A DNA stretch of 62,593 nt, taken from a virus. The stretch is from positions 1 to 62,593 of the IMG/VR virus record IMGVR_UViG_3300036785_000450; one strand, 5' to 3'. Positions 45,376 through 54,292 of this stretch are shown piece by piece (the stretch's first letter is position 1; every line of letters starts with the position of its first letter). The notes beneath the pieces are model-generated. The model saw nothing but the letters and a program-made list of their open reading frames with translations, did not search any database and was not told the origin of the DNA. A program made the position numbers and the translations under genes.

Positions 45376-48300
45376 TGACTCCTGGCAGCGGTGAGAAGCT
45401 GGGGCTTGGAGATGGCCTTGACGAACTGGTTGGCGATGTCCTCCATCTGTGACTGGGTGGCGTTGGCCGGAACTTGCAGGACAACCGAACCAGCCCTGAA
45501 ATCCAGATGGACAGCGCCACTCCCACCCACCGCCCCGTTTTTGTTGTAGGGCATGGCGCTGTAGTTATCAGCAGCCGGAATCACAGCTTCACCACGGTGG
45601 AGCATGGCAAGCTGATTGCGGGCGATCAACTGGGTGCCACGGGCGTAGCTGGCTCCCTTGGATGCCAGAATGTTCTGAGCGTACTTGATCCGGTTCTGCA
45701 TCATGGGTATACCGGCCCGCTCAAACGAGGTCTGAAACGCAGTAGCCGCCGAGACCACATCGGTAGACGCTCTCAGAGCAGATAACGAGCCAGCCTCAGG
45801 CCCGGTAAGCTCCTGCCACAAATAATCCAGTTGCACACCGAGATCGCTCGTTGGTTTATTTTCCTGCTTAGCCAGAGCCGTAAGAGCCGTCCAGCGACTT
45901 CCTATCCACTGGGCGATGCCGCCCCCTGCCGTGGTGGGATCGACATGAGATTCCTGGACGAAGTTACCGACTACACCGGCAGCCTGGAAATCGGTAAGGC
46001 CCTTAGCCAGCAGAAAGTTGTACGCCTTCTGGGCATTACTGCTCCCTGTTGCGTTCGCCCCTCCTCCTGCTGATGCAGGACTACCAGCATTTGGGGTGCC
46101 ACCATTCCCACTAGACGTTTGAGTGGTGGACGATCCACCAGCGTACATCCAGGAAAGGTCAACAGCTTGATTCGTAGGGCGTTGATAGGTCCACTGATAG
46201 GCCGCTGATGTTTTCGGAGCACTAGGGGTCGTGGTGGCAGCAGCGGCCGGTGAGACACCGAAAAGCTGCTGCCCCAGACCACCAAGGGCGCTCCCGAGGC
46301 CACCCAGGAACCCACTGATCCCTCCCTTGTGAGATGAGGGCTGGGGACCGGTCTGCTTGGGGGCGGGCTGTTGATGTTGAGGTGTGGTGGGAGCCACTGG
46401 CTTCCCACCCCCAGGCCCAGTGGTGAGGGCCTCCAGGATCGAGCCCTTGGGTACCGGAGTGAGCAAACTGTAGAGGGCTGTGTCCTTGATGTCACTCAGC
46501 TTCTTGCTGAGTATTTCGATGGCGGTGTCCCCGCCCTTCTTGTGATGGCCGAACAGGCCCGTCACCCCATGCAGGAGCGAGCTACCCAGGTGCTCTGCGC
46601 CCTGGAACAGACTGCTGCCCCAGTGACCAACGGTGTGCGCTGCACCACTGACCCTATGCCCGGCGCCATGAACCAGTCCCTTGGCACCGCCGAAAATACT
46701 GCCGCCGAACAGGGCGCCGATGATCGGGACTTCCTTTAGCCAGTTCGTAATGTCATGCTTGGCGTGCTCCACCGTGCCCTTGGCAGCGCCGAAGACACTG
46801 CCACCAAAGAGAGCGCCGATGATGGGGATGTCCTTCAGCCAGTTGGTGATGTCGTGCTTGGCGTGCTCACCGGCACCCATCACATCGCCACCAATACGAC
46901 GACCGAACCTGTCCACCGCCCCAAAAGCCTTACCGGGGATATTGCCGACGTCTTTTCCCCATTGCCCTACGTCCTCACCCCATTGCCCTATGTCCCCACC
47001 TACACGTCCAAGAAGACCAGCGCCAGGTATCGAACCTACGGAAGGCATATGGATGCCACCGAGCAGATGCTTGAAGAACCCACCAACGTCACCGAGGACA
47101 TTACCGATACTACCGAGACCGGGGAAGCCGCCGAACCCTTTGCCACAGCCACAACTACCACCGAGAGACGACTGACCTTCGGCCCCCATTCCTGGGGTGA
47201 TGACCCGCTCCCCACCATGGACGATGGCGAGCATGGCCTTGTTGAGAGGACCATCCACTGTTCCACCCGACTGGAACTTACCGCCAGTGAAGAGCTTCAG
47301 AATGTCGTTGACCGGACCCAACATCTTGCTGGCCCCGCCAATGGCTCCACCGAAAAGACTGCCTAGTGGACCAACAATCTTGAGCAGAGAAGCAGCGGCC
47401 TGATTCAGGTTCTTGGCAGCCTGTGCGAGTCCAGGCTCTGCCCTGGACTCCAACTGTGACTTCGCTGACTGAGCCTGTAGCTGGGACATGTACGGGGTGT
47501 TGAGGCCAGCCGCTGAGACGCCCGCAGCAGTGCCGACATCAACCATGCTCTTACCCTGCTTCTGCATACCTAGCCTGGTGAGGGAGTACTGCATGAATCC
47601 TAAGTACTGATCACTACCCGGGGTATATCCGAGAGAAGCCAGGTTCACCTGGCCGGGACCACCGGGCGCCATCATGGCTTCAAAGGTCTTAGCGTCGACC
47701 TTGCCGCCCATGGTCAGCCGGTTGAAGATCTGGGCGTACTGCTGTTCAGGCGTCTGAAGCTGACCACCTGGGCGCAGGTTCAGGCCCACAGCCAAAGCAG
47801 AGTTGATCGTCTGAGGCTGCTGCATGGCGTTCTGAGCCTGCATGGCGCCCTGGCGGCTCATGTTGGGCACCAGGGCCATCAACTGCTGTGCACCCTTCTG
47901 GACCGTGCTCCAGTTCGGGGTATTGGGGGCCACGCCCATGTTCATGGTGGCGTAGTAGTTGCTCAGGGCGTAGTCCTGGGGATTCTGGGCCAGCGTGCCA
48001 CCAGGGATGACGTACATGCTCTTGGGACTGACCCCGAAGGCAGGGGCGAGCATCTGGCCGATGGTGGCGCCCTGCACAGCGGCCGAGATCATGCTGCCGC
48101 CCGCACCCTGGGTGAACTTATCGGCAGCACCAGCCGCAGCCGAGACCATCGGCCAGGCCTTGTTCAACATGGAGCCACCCGGAGGCTTGTTGGGGCCTGC
48201 CGTACCGGTTGGTGGCTTGGGGAAGTTACCGGGGCCACCACCCGCTGTGCCCGGGGGCATACTCGGGGGAGCCCCTCCAGTCTTAGAGTCAGGCTTGGGC

Positions 48301-48656
48301 GCAGCGTCGATTGACCAACCCTGGGCGTTTAAAGCGTCGCCGGTCTGGCCGCTACTGGGCTGACTCCAAAAAGGTTGAGTCTGACCAGCGCCAGTACCAG
48401 GAGCACCACCCGGGGCACCACCACCTGGGGCACCACCGAACTGCGCTTGAGCCATGGCGCCCGACATGCCCTTGATCTTGCCCACCATGGCGTCAATGGC
48501 GCTGTTGATGTTAGCGAGATCTTTGGTCGCACTCTTACTGAGAGTATCGAAGCAGCCGGTGACCCCGGTCAGTGCATCACAGATCTTCTTGATGGCGGCA
48601 GCGAACTCAGTCGGCCCTTTGCTGTCGAAGAGACCTACGCCATATCCGTTCGCCAT
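45372..48656 (-). CDS. Tape measure protein with tail lysozyme domain, 1094 aa
   Basis: A long helical, Gly/Ala/Pro-rich protein typical of tape measures. Residues near 872-997 (AYNFLLAKGLTDFQAAGVVG, NFVQESHVDP, GGGIAQWIGSRWTALTALA, QLDYLWQELTG) form a phage lysozyme-type domain that cuts glycan strands. Two 33-residue repeats with EHAKHDITNWLK[DE][IV]PIIGAL lie near residues 590-660. The ATG overlaps the chaperone stop (TAATG). Length sets tail length: about 1090 residues fits a tail near 150 nm. Confidence 0.88.
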   Translation of the reverse strand: MANGYGVGLFDSKGPTEFAAAIKKICDALTGVTGCFDTLSKSATKDLANINSAIDAMVGKIKGMSGAMAQAQFGGAPGGGAPGGAPGTGAGQTQPFWSQPSSGQTGDALNAQGWSIDAAPKPDSKTGGAPPSMPPGTAGGGPGNFPKPPTGTAGPNKPPGGSMLNKAWPMVSAAAGAADKFTQGAGGSMISAAVQGATIGQMLAPAFGVSPKSMYVIPGGTLAQNPQDYALSNYYATMNMGVAPNTPNWSTVQKGAQQLMALVPNMSRQGAMQAQNAMQQPQTINSALAVGLNLRPGGQLQTPEQQYAQIFNRLTMGGKVDAKTFEAMMAPGGPGQVNLASLGYTPGSDQYLGFMQYSLTRLGMQKQGKSMVDVGTAAGVSAAGLNTPYMSQLQAQSAKSQLESRAEPGLAQAAKNLNQAAASLLKIVGPLGSLFGGAIGGASKMLGPVNDILKLFTGGKFQSGGTVDGPLNKAMLAIVHGGERVITPGMGAEGQSSLGGSCGCGKGFGGFPGLGSIGNVLGDVGGFFKHLLGGIHMPSVGSIPGAGLLGRVGGDIGQWGEDVGQWGKDVGNIPGKAFGAVDRFGRRIGGDVMGAGEHAKHDITNWLKDIPIIGALFGGSVFGAAKGTVEHAKHDITNWLKEVPIIGALFGGSIFGGAKGLVHGAGHRVSGAAHTVGHWGSSLFQGAEHLGSSLLHGVTGLFGHHKKGGDTAIEILSKKLSDIKDTALYSLLTPVPKGSILEALTTGPGGGKPVAPTTPQHQQPAPKQTGPQPSSHKGGISGFLGGLGSALGGLGQQLFGVSPAAAATTTPSAPKTSAAYQWTYQRPTNQAVDLSWMYAGGSSTTQTSSGNGGTPNAGSPASAGGGANATGSSNAQKAYNFLLAKGLTDFQAAGVVGNFVQESHVDPTTAGGGIAQWIGSRWTALTALAKQENKPTSDLGVQLDYLWQELTGPEAGSLSALRASTDVVSAATAFQTSFERAGIPMMQNRIKYAQNILASKGASYARGTQLIARNQLAMLHRGEAVIPAADNYSAMPYNKNGAVGGSGAVHLDFRAGSVVLQVPANATQSQMEDIANQFVKAISKPQLLTAARSQ
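46683..46880 (-). repeat. Two 99-bp tandem repeats in the tape measure gene
   Basis: The segments starting at 46683 and 46782 are close copies offset by 99 bp, encoding EHAKHDITNWLK[DE][IV]PIIGAL and FGG[SA][VI]FG[AG]AKG. This is an in-frame duplication of 33 residues. Confidence 0.8.
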
Positions 48657-48805
48657 TATCTCGCCTGCTCCAACACGACGTCTATCCAGTGATGTCGTTC
48701 AGGGAACGACATGGACTTGATTTCCGACAGGGTCCAACCAGGGAACCGCTCTGCGATCCGTTGGTACTGTAGATAGAGGAGGTCGAAGGAGGTGAGGTCG
48801 TTAAC
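48656..48805 (-). CDS. Tail assembly chaperone frameshift extension (T), 49 aa
   Basis: No start codon fits this frame, but the protein (DLLYLQYQRIAERFPGWTLS and SFPERHHWIDVVLEQAR) is clearly real. It looks like the C-terminal half of phage tail assembly chaperones. It lies +1 to the end of the upstream gene, across CTT TTT CGT TAA, and directly before the tape measure, where such frameshifts normally sit. The fusion product would be about 322 residues. Confidence 0.7.
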   Translation of the reverse strand, partial: VNDLTSFDLLYLQYQRIAERFPGWTLSEIKSMSFPERHHWIDVVLEQAR

Positions 48806-48812
48806 GAAAAAG
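48801..48812 (-). promoter_or_regulatory. Probable +1 ribosomal frameshift site
   Basis: In the zero frame the minus strand reads CTT TTT CGT TAA. A P-site tRNA-Phe can slip +1 from TTT (48809-48807) to TTC (48808-48806), with CGT and a stop following to slow the ribosome. No classical -1 heptamer is present here. Confidence 0.5.
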
Positions 48813-49625
48813 GTCCACCAGGGATACGGTGTAGTCCCCCTCTCGACCGCATTCCAGACATGCCACCTCCACCTCCTCCATGACGGGACCAGGCTGTCCA
48901 TCGGCCATGGCCTTAGTGACCGAGCGACGATCAGCCATGCTCATCTTCTGAGCCATGGGAGTGGTCACCGGCTGACCATCGATGGAGCGAAGGCTGCGGT
49001 TGATCGCAATGGTGATCTCTTCTGGACCCGTGCGGTTACCGTCACCCACCATCTCCAACTGCACAGCACCGCTCAGCAGATGCACCATGGCTAGATGACC
49101 GTTTCGCAACGACACCTCTACATCCTGGACCATCGGGTTCTCCAGCTTCTTGACCTTGATGCTGTCCAAGTCGATGATGGTGCCGAAGGTCTGACCACAG
49201 AACCGGCAGGGGAAGTCAGGCACCTCCCAGTCAGCACCGAAGGTCAGCATGCGGATCTTCAGCATGAGGTAGGCCCGGTCACCGGACAGCAGGTCAGCCA
49301 AGATGGCTGGCGGCACCGGGTCCATGGTGCCCACTGAGAGCACACAGCGCCTGAGGAGGAGGTCCACCACCTTGGGGACATTCACCGTGGGATTGCGTAG
49401 CTCCCGGGCCATGGCCTCTTCGTCCGACCCGTTGATCTCGCGGATGCGAGCGTCAGTATGCAGGAGACCGTCCTGATCCAGGTAACCACCGGGGAGCGTC
49501 ACCGTGTCGGCCGGAAGCGCCCCCATCAGCGGGATGGACGGCTTGGTGAGCTTGTTCGCCAGACTGGTGGCGAGTTCTGGCTGCCGGAGCGCCTCGATTA
49601 CCTCGACATCGGGAACATCACTCAT
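48801..49625 (-). CDS. Baseplate/chaperone protein with zinc-ribbon pairs (G), 274 aa
   Basis: Alpha-helical with FPCRFCGQTFG (near 139-149) and CLECGREG (near 256-263), giving two Cys pairs that probably bind one zinc, as in T4 gp26-type proteins. It precedes the tape measure and ends at the frameshift site, the usual place of tail assembly chaperones G/GT. Coupled to the tube gene by ATGA. Confidence 0.65.
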   Translation of the reverse strand: MSDVPDVEVIEALRQPELATSLANKLTKPSIPLMGALPADTVTLPGGYLDQDGLLHTDARIREINGSDEEAMARELRNPTVNVPKVVDLLLRRCVLSVGTMDPVPPAILADLLSGDRAYLMLKIRMLTFGADWEVPDFPCRFCGQTFGTIIDLDSIKVKKLENPMVQDVEVSLRNGHLAMVHLLSGAVQLEMVGDGNRTGPEEITIAINRSLRSIDGQPVTTPMAQKMSMADRRSVTKAMADGQPGPVMEEVEVACLECGREGDYTVSLVDLFR

Positions 49626-50236
49626 GGCATCTGCGAGCCACCGACGAAGGAGCCGGGATCCTGGCTGGCGGTGATGACGGCCCAGCCCTCATGGGCCAGG
49701 GTCAGGTTCTCGATGAAGACAGCGTTACCACCGGCCTCCAGGTCACTGAAGCTGTAGCCCATGGGCCAAGCGTTGTAGACCGCGAACCGTGCCTTGATGG
49801 GCGGGGTCTGATCCACACCGGCTGCCATGGCCCCACTGGTCATGGGATGCTCAAGGACGTCGATGGTGACACCCACCCGGAAGTCGGTGTTGTTCCCGAA
49901 GCCAGCCCCGATGGCGACACTGAAGATCTGGGTGAACCAATCGTAGATCTCGTGAGTACCGATGTTGGACGTGACACCGTTCTCTATGGGAGCGGCCATG
50001 AAACCACGGGTCATGGTCAAAGGTCCGAAGTCGGATTGACCGGGCATCTTCCGGGTCGTGGTGTTGTTGCCACCCTCACGGTAGGGGATGACCTCGTTGT
50101 TCACCGACAGACCAGACACCGCCATGAAACCAAAGCGAGCCAGATTCTTCAGTGAACTGTTGGGGTGGTTGATGGCGACCCGATAGCGAAAGTTCCGCAG
50201 GGGATCAGAGTTGAGTCCTCTATTGCTAGCAGCCAT
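49622..50236 (-). CDS. Tail tube protein (T4 gp19-like), 204 aa
   Basis: NFRYRVAINHPNSSLKNLAR, FGFMAVSGLSVNNEVIPYRE, and TTTRKMPGQSDFGPLTMTRG are the signature of T4 gp19-type tail tube proteins; the beta-rich C-terminus fits. It forms the inner tube inside the sheath. The ATG follows AAGGAGC. It lies just downstream of the sheath. Confidence 0.9.
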   Translation of the reverse strand: MAASNRGLNSDPLRNFRYRVAINHPNSSLKNLARFGFMAVSGLSVNNEVIPYREGGNNTTTRKMPGQSDFGPLTMTRGFMAAPIENGVTSNIGTHEIYDWFTQIFSVAIGAGFGNNTDFRVGVTIDVLEHPMTSGAMAAGVDQTPPIKARFAVYNAWPMGYSFSDLEAGGNAVFIENLTLAHEGWAVITASQDPGSFVGGSQMP

Positions 50237-50245
50237 TCGTGCTCC

Positions 50246-51850
50246 TTAGGTGGTGACGGAAATAGTCTGACCGCCCGCCCACTGGCCGACGTGAATCACC
50301 ACGAACTCGGCGGGGAACTGCAAGGCCACACCCACTTCCACGTTGATGATGCCTTGCTGAATAGAAGACTGGGGGTTGTTGCTGTCATCACAGATCACAT
50401 AGAACGCCTGTGATCCACTCGACCCCTGGAGACCGCCGCTCTGCCAGAACATTGACAAAAACTGCGTGAGGACAGAAGTGATCTGATTCCGCAAGATCCA
50501 GTCGTTCGGTTCAAAGACAGCGAACTTCGTCAACGCCACCATCTGAGTGGACAGGTAGATCAGCGACCGCTCCGTCGACACGTACCGGGTGATGAGATAG
50601 GGCGACAGCGTGCGGGCACCCCAGACCACAATGCCAGAGCCAGGCACGGCGATGATGCAGTTGACATTGGCCTGGGTCAGGGTGCCCTGGTCAGTATTCG
50701 TGATGATCGTCTCCAGCCCATAGGCTCCAAGCAGGGAAGCACCGAGACCGGCAGGGGCCTTGGCGACTCCTCGACTGGAGTCAGTCGCCACGTACAACCC
50801 GGTGACGAACCCGCCCGGTGGCACCAGCCGGGTGACCCCAGGCTGAGGCGAGTACGGATCAGCGATCTGCACCTGGGGGTAGTACACCGCAGCCTGGGCA
50901 CTGGCCGGGAGACCTGAGGCACCCTGGACCCAGGACACCATGCTGGCCGGATTCAGGCCGGGCGGGCAGTCCACCACCACGAAGCCATTGCCACGCGACT
51001 GAGCGTAAGCGATCACGTTGGAGAGATCGGCCGCCGTCGTCATGCCTGGCATGTTGATGATGAACGGCTGATCAGGGTACTGGTCCAGTCCTGCGGTGAG
51101 GGCAGCCTGGATGTCACTGGAGGTGATAGGCGAGCCGTCAGAGCCCGCAGCTAACTGCTGAGAAGAAGCGGTAGGGCGAGGATTGTTCGCCGGAGCAGCC
51201 GTTGCTGAGTTGAGATCCTGGACGGTGATGTACCGAGAGCCGGAGAAGGTACTGTTGATCACGTTGGGGGCGTAGTTGTTCTGGCCCACGACATTGGACC
51301 CCTGAACCATCGACACGTCCTGCCACCGCTCGACAATGTTCTGCGGGCCATTGCCCTGGTACTTGACCACGACGGTGAAGCTCAGGACATTCTGGAGGGC
51401 ATCCTTGATGGTACCGGGCAGGATGTCAATGTAGATGTTGTTGCCCCACGCTCCTGGGTTGGCAGCGGAAATCTTGAGGGTGGGAACACCACCCACCGGG
51501 CTGGTGGCCTGGTCATTGAAGGAGAAGGTGGCAACCACCGGACCTGAAGCGTCCTGACGAGCGGCCCGGATAACGGTGGCGCTACTGCCACCGGCCGAGA
51601 AGTAACAGAAGACGGCCAGCTTGAGAGGGCTAGGAGGGTAGGCGGTCTCAAAGCCACCGAACTGAGCGACGAAGTCCCGCCAGGAGTCAACGATGGTGGG
51701 CGTCACCCCGTACTTAGTGGTCCCTACGGTGCAGGGACCACGATTCATCGGCCCACAGAAACATGCCGCCGCCGTACCCGGTGTGGCACTGATATAGGTG
51801 GGGAACGACGACGTGTCCACATAGACGCCGGGACGAGTGAGGGTGGGCAT
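50246..51850 (-). CDS. Tail sheath protein, 534 aa
   Basis: N-terminal PTLTRPGVYVDTSSFPTYIS and C-terminal RYVSTERSLIYLSTQMVA, FEPNDWILRNQITSVLTQFL and EVGVALQFPAEFVVI are typical of contractile tail sheath proteins, which end in a hydrophobic strand that joins the next subunit. Two middle domains vary. The ATG follows GGGAG about 7 nt upstream. Confidence 0.93.
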   Translation of the reverse strand: MPTLTRPGVYVDTSSFPTYISATPGTAAACFCGPMNRGPCTVGTTKYGVTPTIVDSWRDFVAQFGGFETAYPPSPLKLAVFCYFSAGGSSATVIRAARQDASGPVVATFSFNDQATSPVGGVPTLKISAANPGAWGNNIYIDILPGTIKDALQNVLSFTVVVKYQGNGPQNIVERWQDVSMVQGSNVVGQNNYAPNVINSTFSGSRYITVQDLNSATAAPANNPRPTASSQQLAAGSDGSPITSSDIQAALTAGLDQYPDQPFIINMPGMTTAADLSNVIAYAQSRGNGFVVVDCPPGLNPASMVSWVQGASGLPASAQAAVYYPQVQIADPYSPQPGVTRLVPPGGFVTGLYVATDSSRGVAKAPAGLGASLLGAYGLETIITNTDQGTLTQANVNCIIAVPGSGIVVWGARTLSPYLITRYVSTERSLIYLSTQMVALTKFAVFEPNDWILRNQITSVLTQFLSMFWQSGGLQGSSGSQAFYVICDDSNNPQSSIQQGIINVEVGVALQFPAEFVVIHVGQWAGGQTISVTT

Positions 51851-51854
51851 TTTT

Positions 51855-52586
51855 CTACTCCCTTGGTGTCACTTGGGATTGGCCGGGGATGCTGCGGTCG
51901 AGAGAGGAGGTGTTCGGGATGGCCTGCATCACGCCTGGTCCCCACAGCGTCGTCCTGCTGTACCTGTCCAGGATGGTCAGGACGACGTGGCGCACCCTGG
52001 TGGTCAGCAGTGAGACCGGGTCCTCGATCTCGGTGGGGATCCGAAGGTGGTAGATCTGGCGGAAGAGCCGCTTGTCGGTCTCCATGCTGTTGGTGCGGGT
52101 CACCCCCATGACGGTGATCCGTCGCACCGTGCCACCCGGGCAGGTCATCTGGGCGAACCGGGGGTGCAGCGGACCCATCGCCAGGGCGTACGACATCTGC
52201 GAGATGTGCTGGTTGATCCGAGAACTGGCCGTGACGGTGTAGTCGAAGTCCAGCGGGATGGGGTACTCCATGGAGGGTGGGGGATCAGGGAGGGGGATGT
52301 TCTGGAGGTACCGATATCCCACCGGTACGTACCCCCGATGCTCACGCTCGTGAGCCACCCGCTCACCCATGAAGTTGATCACGATGTTGGGGTAGGTGAT
52401 CCGGCGCTCTTCCCGCTCCGGGTTGTGGAACCACACCGGCACCGCCCGGGGCGTGTTGGCGCTGGCGTTCAGGTCGGTGACGGTGATCCCCTGGAGCAGG
52501 TTCTTCAGCCCCATGTCCTCCTCGACGTACAGCCCCAGGAAGGGGGAGTTGACGTCAGTGTCGTAGGGCGGGCTGACCAGGGTCAC
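51855..52586 (-). CDS. Tail terminator/completion-type protein, 243 aa
   Basis: A beta-rich middle with TVTASSRINQHISQMSYALA and a helical end; layout RIPTEIEDPVSLLTTRV and VVLTILDRYS. Its position just before the sheath in transcription suggests a tail terminator or neck protein. It is not a clear family match. Overlaps the upstream gene by 4 nt. Confidence 0.55.
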   Translation of the reverse strand: MTLVSPPYDTDVNSPFLGLYVEEDMGLKNLLQGITVTDLNASANTPRAVPVWFHNPEREERRITYPNIVINFMGERVAHEREHRGYVPVGYRYLQNIPLPDPPPSMEYPIPLDFDYTVTASSRINQHISQMSYALAMGPLHPRFAQMTCPGGTVRRITVMGVTRTNSMETDKRLFRQIYHLRIPTEIEDPVSLLTTRVRHVVLTILDRYSRTTLWGPGVMQAIPNTSSLDRSIPGQSQVTPRE

Positions 52587-52966
52587 GCCGACACCTTCTG
52601 AAGCTCCTGGAGGAAGCGCTGCTCGATGTCCCCGGCCTGCTTCGCCAGGTCGTGGGTCACGTCGCTCAACTGGAAGATGCTGTGCATGGTCTCGGTCTGA
52701 GCCATGACGGGGCTGCCAGGAGGGATGCCCACGACGACGTTGTTCTCGTCCTCAAAGACGGTGATCTCGCCAGCTACCGCCTGGTGATCACGAAGGCTCG
52801 ACTCCCCCTCGATCATCCGCTTCATCGGCTCGACCATCTGCCCGCCAGCGACACGAGCCGCCACCTTGACGACAGCGAGGTCAGCCATCTTGCCGTACTT
52901 CTTGGCTACCGAGTTCAAGGTAGCCAGATCCTCTGACTTGACACAGTTGAATAAAGAGGAGGGCAT
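52583..52966 (-). CDS. Neck/head-completion-like protein, 127 aa
   Basis: Helical, with a start MPSSLFNCVKSEDLATLNSV and a C-terminal helical pair (VTHDLAKQAGDIEQRFLQEL). No family recognised. ATG 52966 has GAGG very close upstream. First gene of the minus virion unit, opposite the 53089 gene. Confidence 0.55.
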   Translation of the reverse strand: MPSSLFNCVKSEDLATLNSVAKKYGKMADLAVVKVAARVAGGQMVEPMKRMIEGESSLRDHQAVAGEITVFEDENNVVVGIPPGSPVMAQTETMHSIFQLSDVTHDLAKQAGDIEQRFLQELQKVSA

Positions 52967-53076
52967 TTTCCTCAGTCGTTCTAGGCATTTTTCGGCGGAA
53001 CTGCACACCGACGTTGGCGGGTCGGATAACAGCAATCGTAGGTCAGGGTGTCGCGCCCCCTGTGACCACCCGGACA

Positions 53077-53082
53077 TAGCCT
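53077..53082 (+). promoter_or_regulatory. Leaderless -10 of the 53.1 kb virion unit
   Basis: TAGCCT (53077-53082) lies 6 nt before the GTG at 53089. No CTGAC box is at the 23-nt position, so late units may use a different upstream element than the left-arm promoters. Confidence 0.5.
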
Positions 53083-53088
53083 GGACCT

Positions 53089-54258
53089 GTGTCGATGAAT
53101 CAGTCGGGCCAGAGCGGCATGGGCGTGCTCGCCACCACCACCACGCCTGGCACCACGGTGGTGTCCGGGCTACCCAACCCCTACGACATCACCGCAGGCC
53201 AGCCAGGACAGTACCCCGACACCGACCAGGGGCTGCCCTACCCCCCGGTCGACCCCTCTTCGACCCAGCGGATCGCGCAGCTAGCACGGCTCCGACTGCG
53301 GGACCTGCCCCGGCCGTTCCTGTGCCGTCAGACGTGCTCCGGGGCAGCCTGGCGCTTTGAGCTACCGGTGGAGAACGTGTCGGCCGCCAACCTCCAGGTG
53401 GTGCTGACCGACACCACCCAGGGGGGTACTACCGGCCTCACGCTGGGCAACGACTACGTCCTGGACGAGCATGGCGGCACCTTGGTCTTCAGCGCAGCCC
53501 CTCCTGGGGGGCTGCTCATGGTGGCGCAGGGCACCTACTACCGGGACTTCCTGCCTGCCGAGCTTGACCTATACGTGCGGACCGCATATATACAGCACAC
53601 CTACGGGACCGACCCGCCCGAGCACATCGACCAGGGCTTCCCACCCGCACCAGGGCCTCCACCCCTGGGCACCACCGGCCAGCCCGTCAGCTACGGCACC
53701 CCGGCGCCCATGATGATCAGCGAGGTGGAGGAGTACCCCATCTCCATCCTGGTCACCATCATGGCCCTGTGGGACATCGCCGTGGGATTGGCCCAGCAGC
53801 ACGACGTCCACACCCCCGATGGCGTCACCATCCCGCTCAGCCAGACCTTCAATCAGGTCACCAGCATGATCGGCCAGCTTCAGCAGCAGTACCTGATGCT
53901 GTCGAGCGCCCTGGGCGTGGGACTGTACCGCATCACCCAGTCGAGGCTGCGGCGCATGTCCCGCACCACAAAGCGGCTGGTGCCGATTTTCCGGTCGAAG
54001 GAGTACGACGACATCACCTGGCCCCAGCGGGAACTCCCACCTGTTGATGTCACCCAGAAGATGTACACCTACCGAGGCACCTGGGATCCCGAGGCCAACT
54101 ACCAGGCCCAGGATCTCATCGATTTTGAAAATCATCGGTACGTGGCGCTCCAACCCAGCACGAATATCGACCCCACCAGAGACGTGGATCCCAAGACCGG
54201 GCAGGGCTACTACTGGCAGTGGACCACTCTGAATACCGGATGGGTTGGCTGGTGGTGA
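53089..54258 (+). CDS. Virion protein with carbohydrate-binding-like end, 389 aa
   Basis: A beta-rich middle (VVLTDTTQGGTTGLTLGN, FLPAELDLYVRTAYIQHTYG), a long helix (TFNQVTSMIGQLQQQYLMLS) and a C-terminal 60 residues (YRGTWDPEANYQAQDLIDFE, YVALQPS, YYWQW) like a CBM5/12-type chitin- or glycan-binding module. Probably a neck, collar or fibre-attachment protein. The bases encoding its last residues recur at 55482. Confidence 0.6.
   Translation: MSMNQSGQSGMGVLATTTTPGTTVVSGLPNPYDITAGQPGQYPDTDQGLPYPPVDPSSTQRIAQLARLRLRDLPRPFLCRQTCSGAAWRFELPVENVSAANLQVVLTDTTQGGTTGLTLGNDYVLDEHGGTLVFSAAPPGGLLMVAQGTYYRDFLPAELDLYVRTAYIQHTYGTDPPEHIDQGFPPAPGPPPLGTTGQPVSYGTPAPMMISEVEEYPISILVTIMALWDIAVGLAQQHDVHTPDGVTIPLSQTFNQVTSMIGQLQQQYLMLSSALGVGLYRITQSRLRRMSRTTKRLVPIFRSKEYDDITWPQRELPPVDVTQKMYTYRGTWDPEANYQAQDLIDFENHRYVALQPSTNIDPTRDVDPKTGQGYYWQWTTLNTGWVGWW
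54240..54256 (+). repeat. 17-bp direct repeat, left copy
   Basis: ATGGGTTGGCTGGTGGT, at the end of the 53089 gene. An identical copy at 55482-55498 lies just before the 55517 gene, so the two frame a 1.24-kb segment holding the nuclease-fused tagged gene. Confidence 0.8.
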
Positions 54259-54280
54259 CCATGATGGTAACCTTCTGTGC

Positions 54281-54286
54281 TAGAGT
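54281..54286 (+). promoter_or_regulatory. Leaderless -10 of the homing-nuclease fusion gene
   Basis: TAGAGT (54281-54286) ends 6 nt before the ATG at 54293. The mobile gene therefore brings its own promoter. Confidence 0.5.
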
Positions 54287-54292
54287 CCGACC

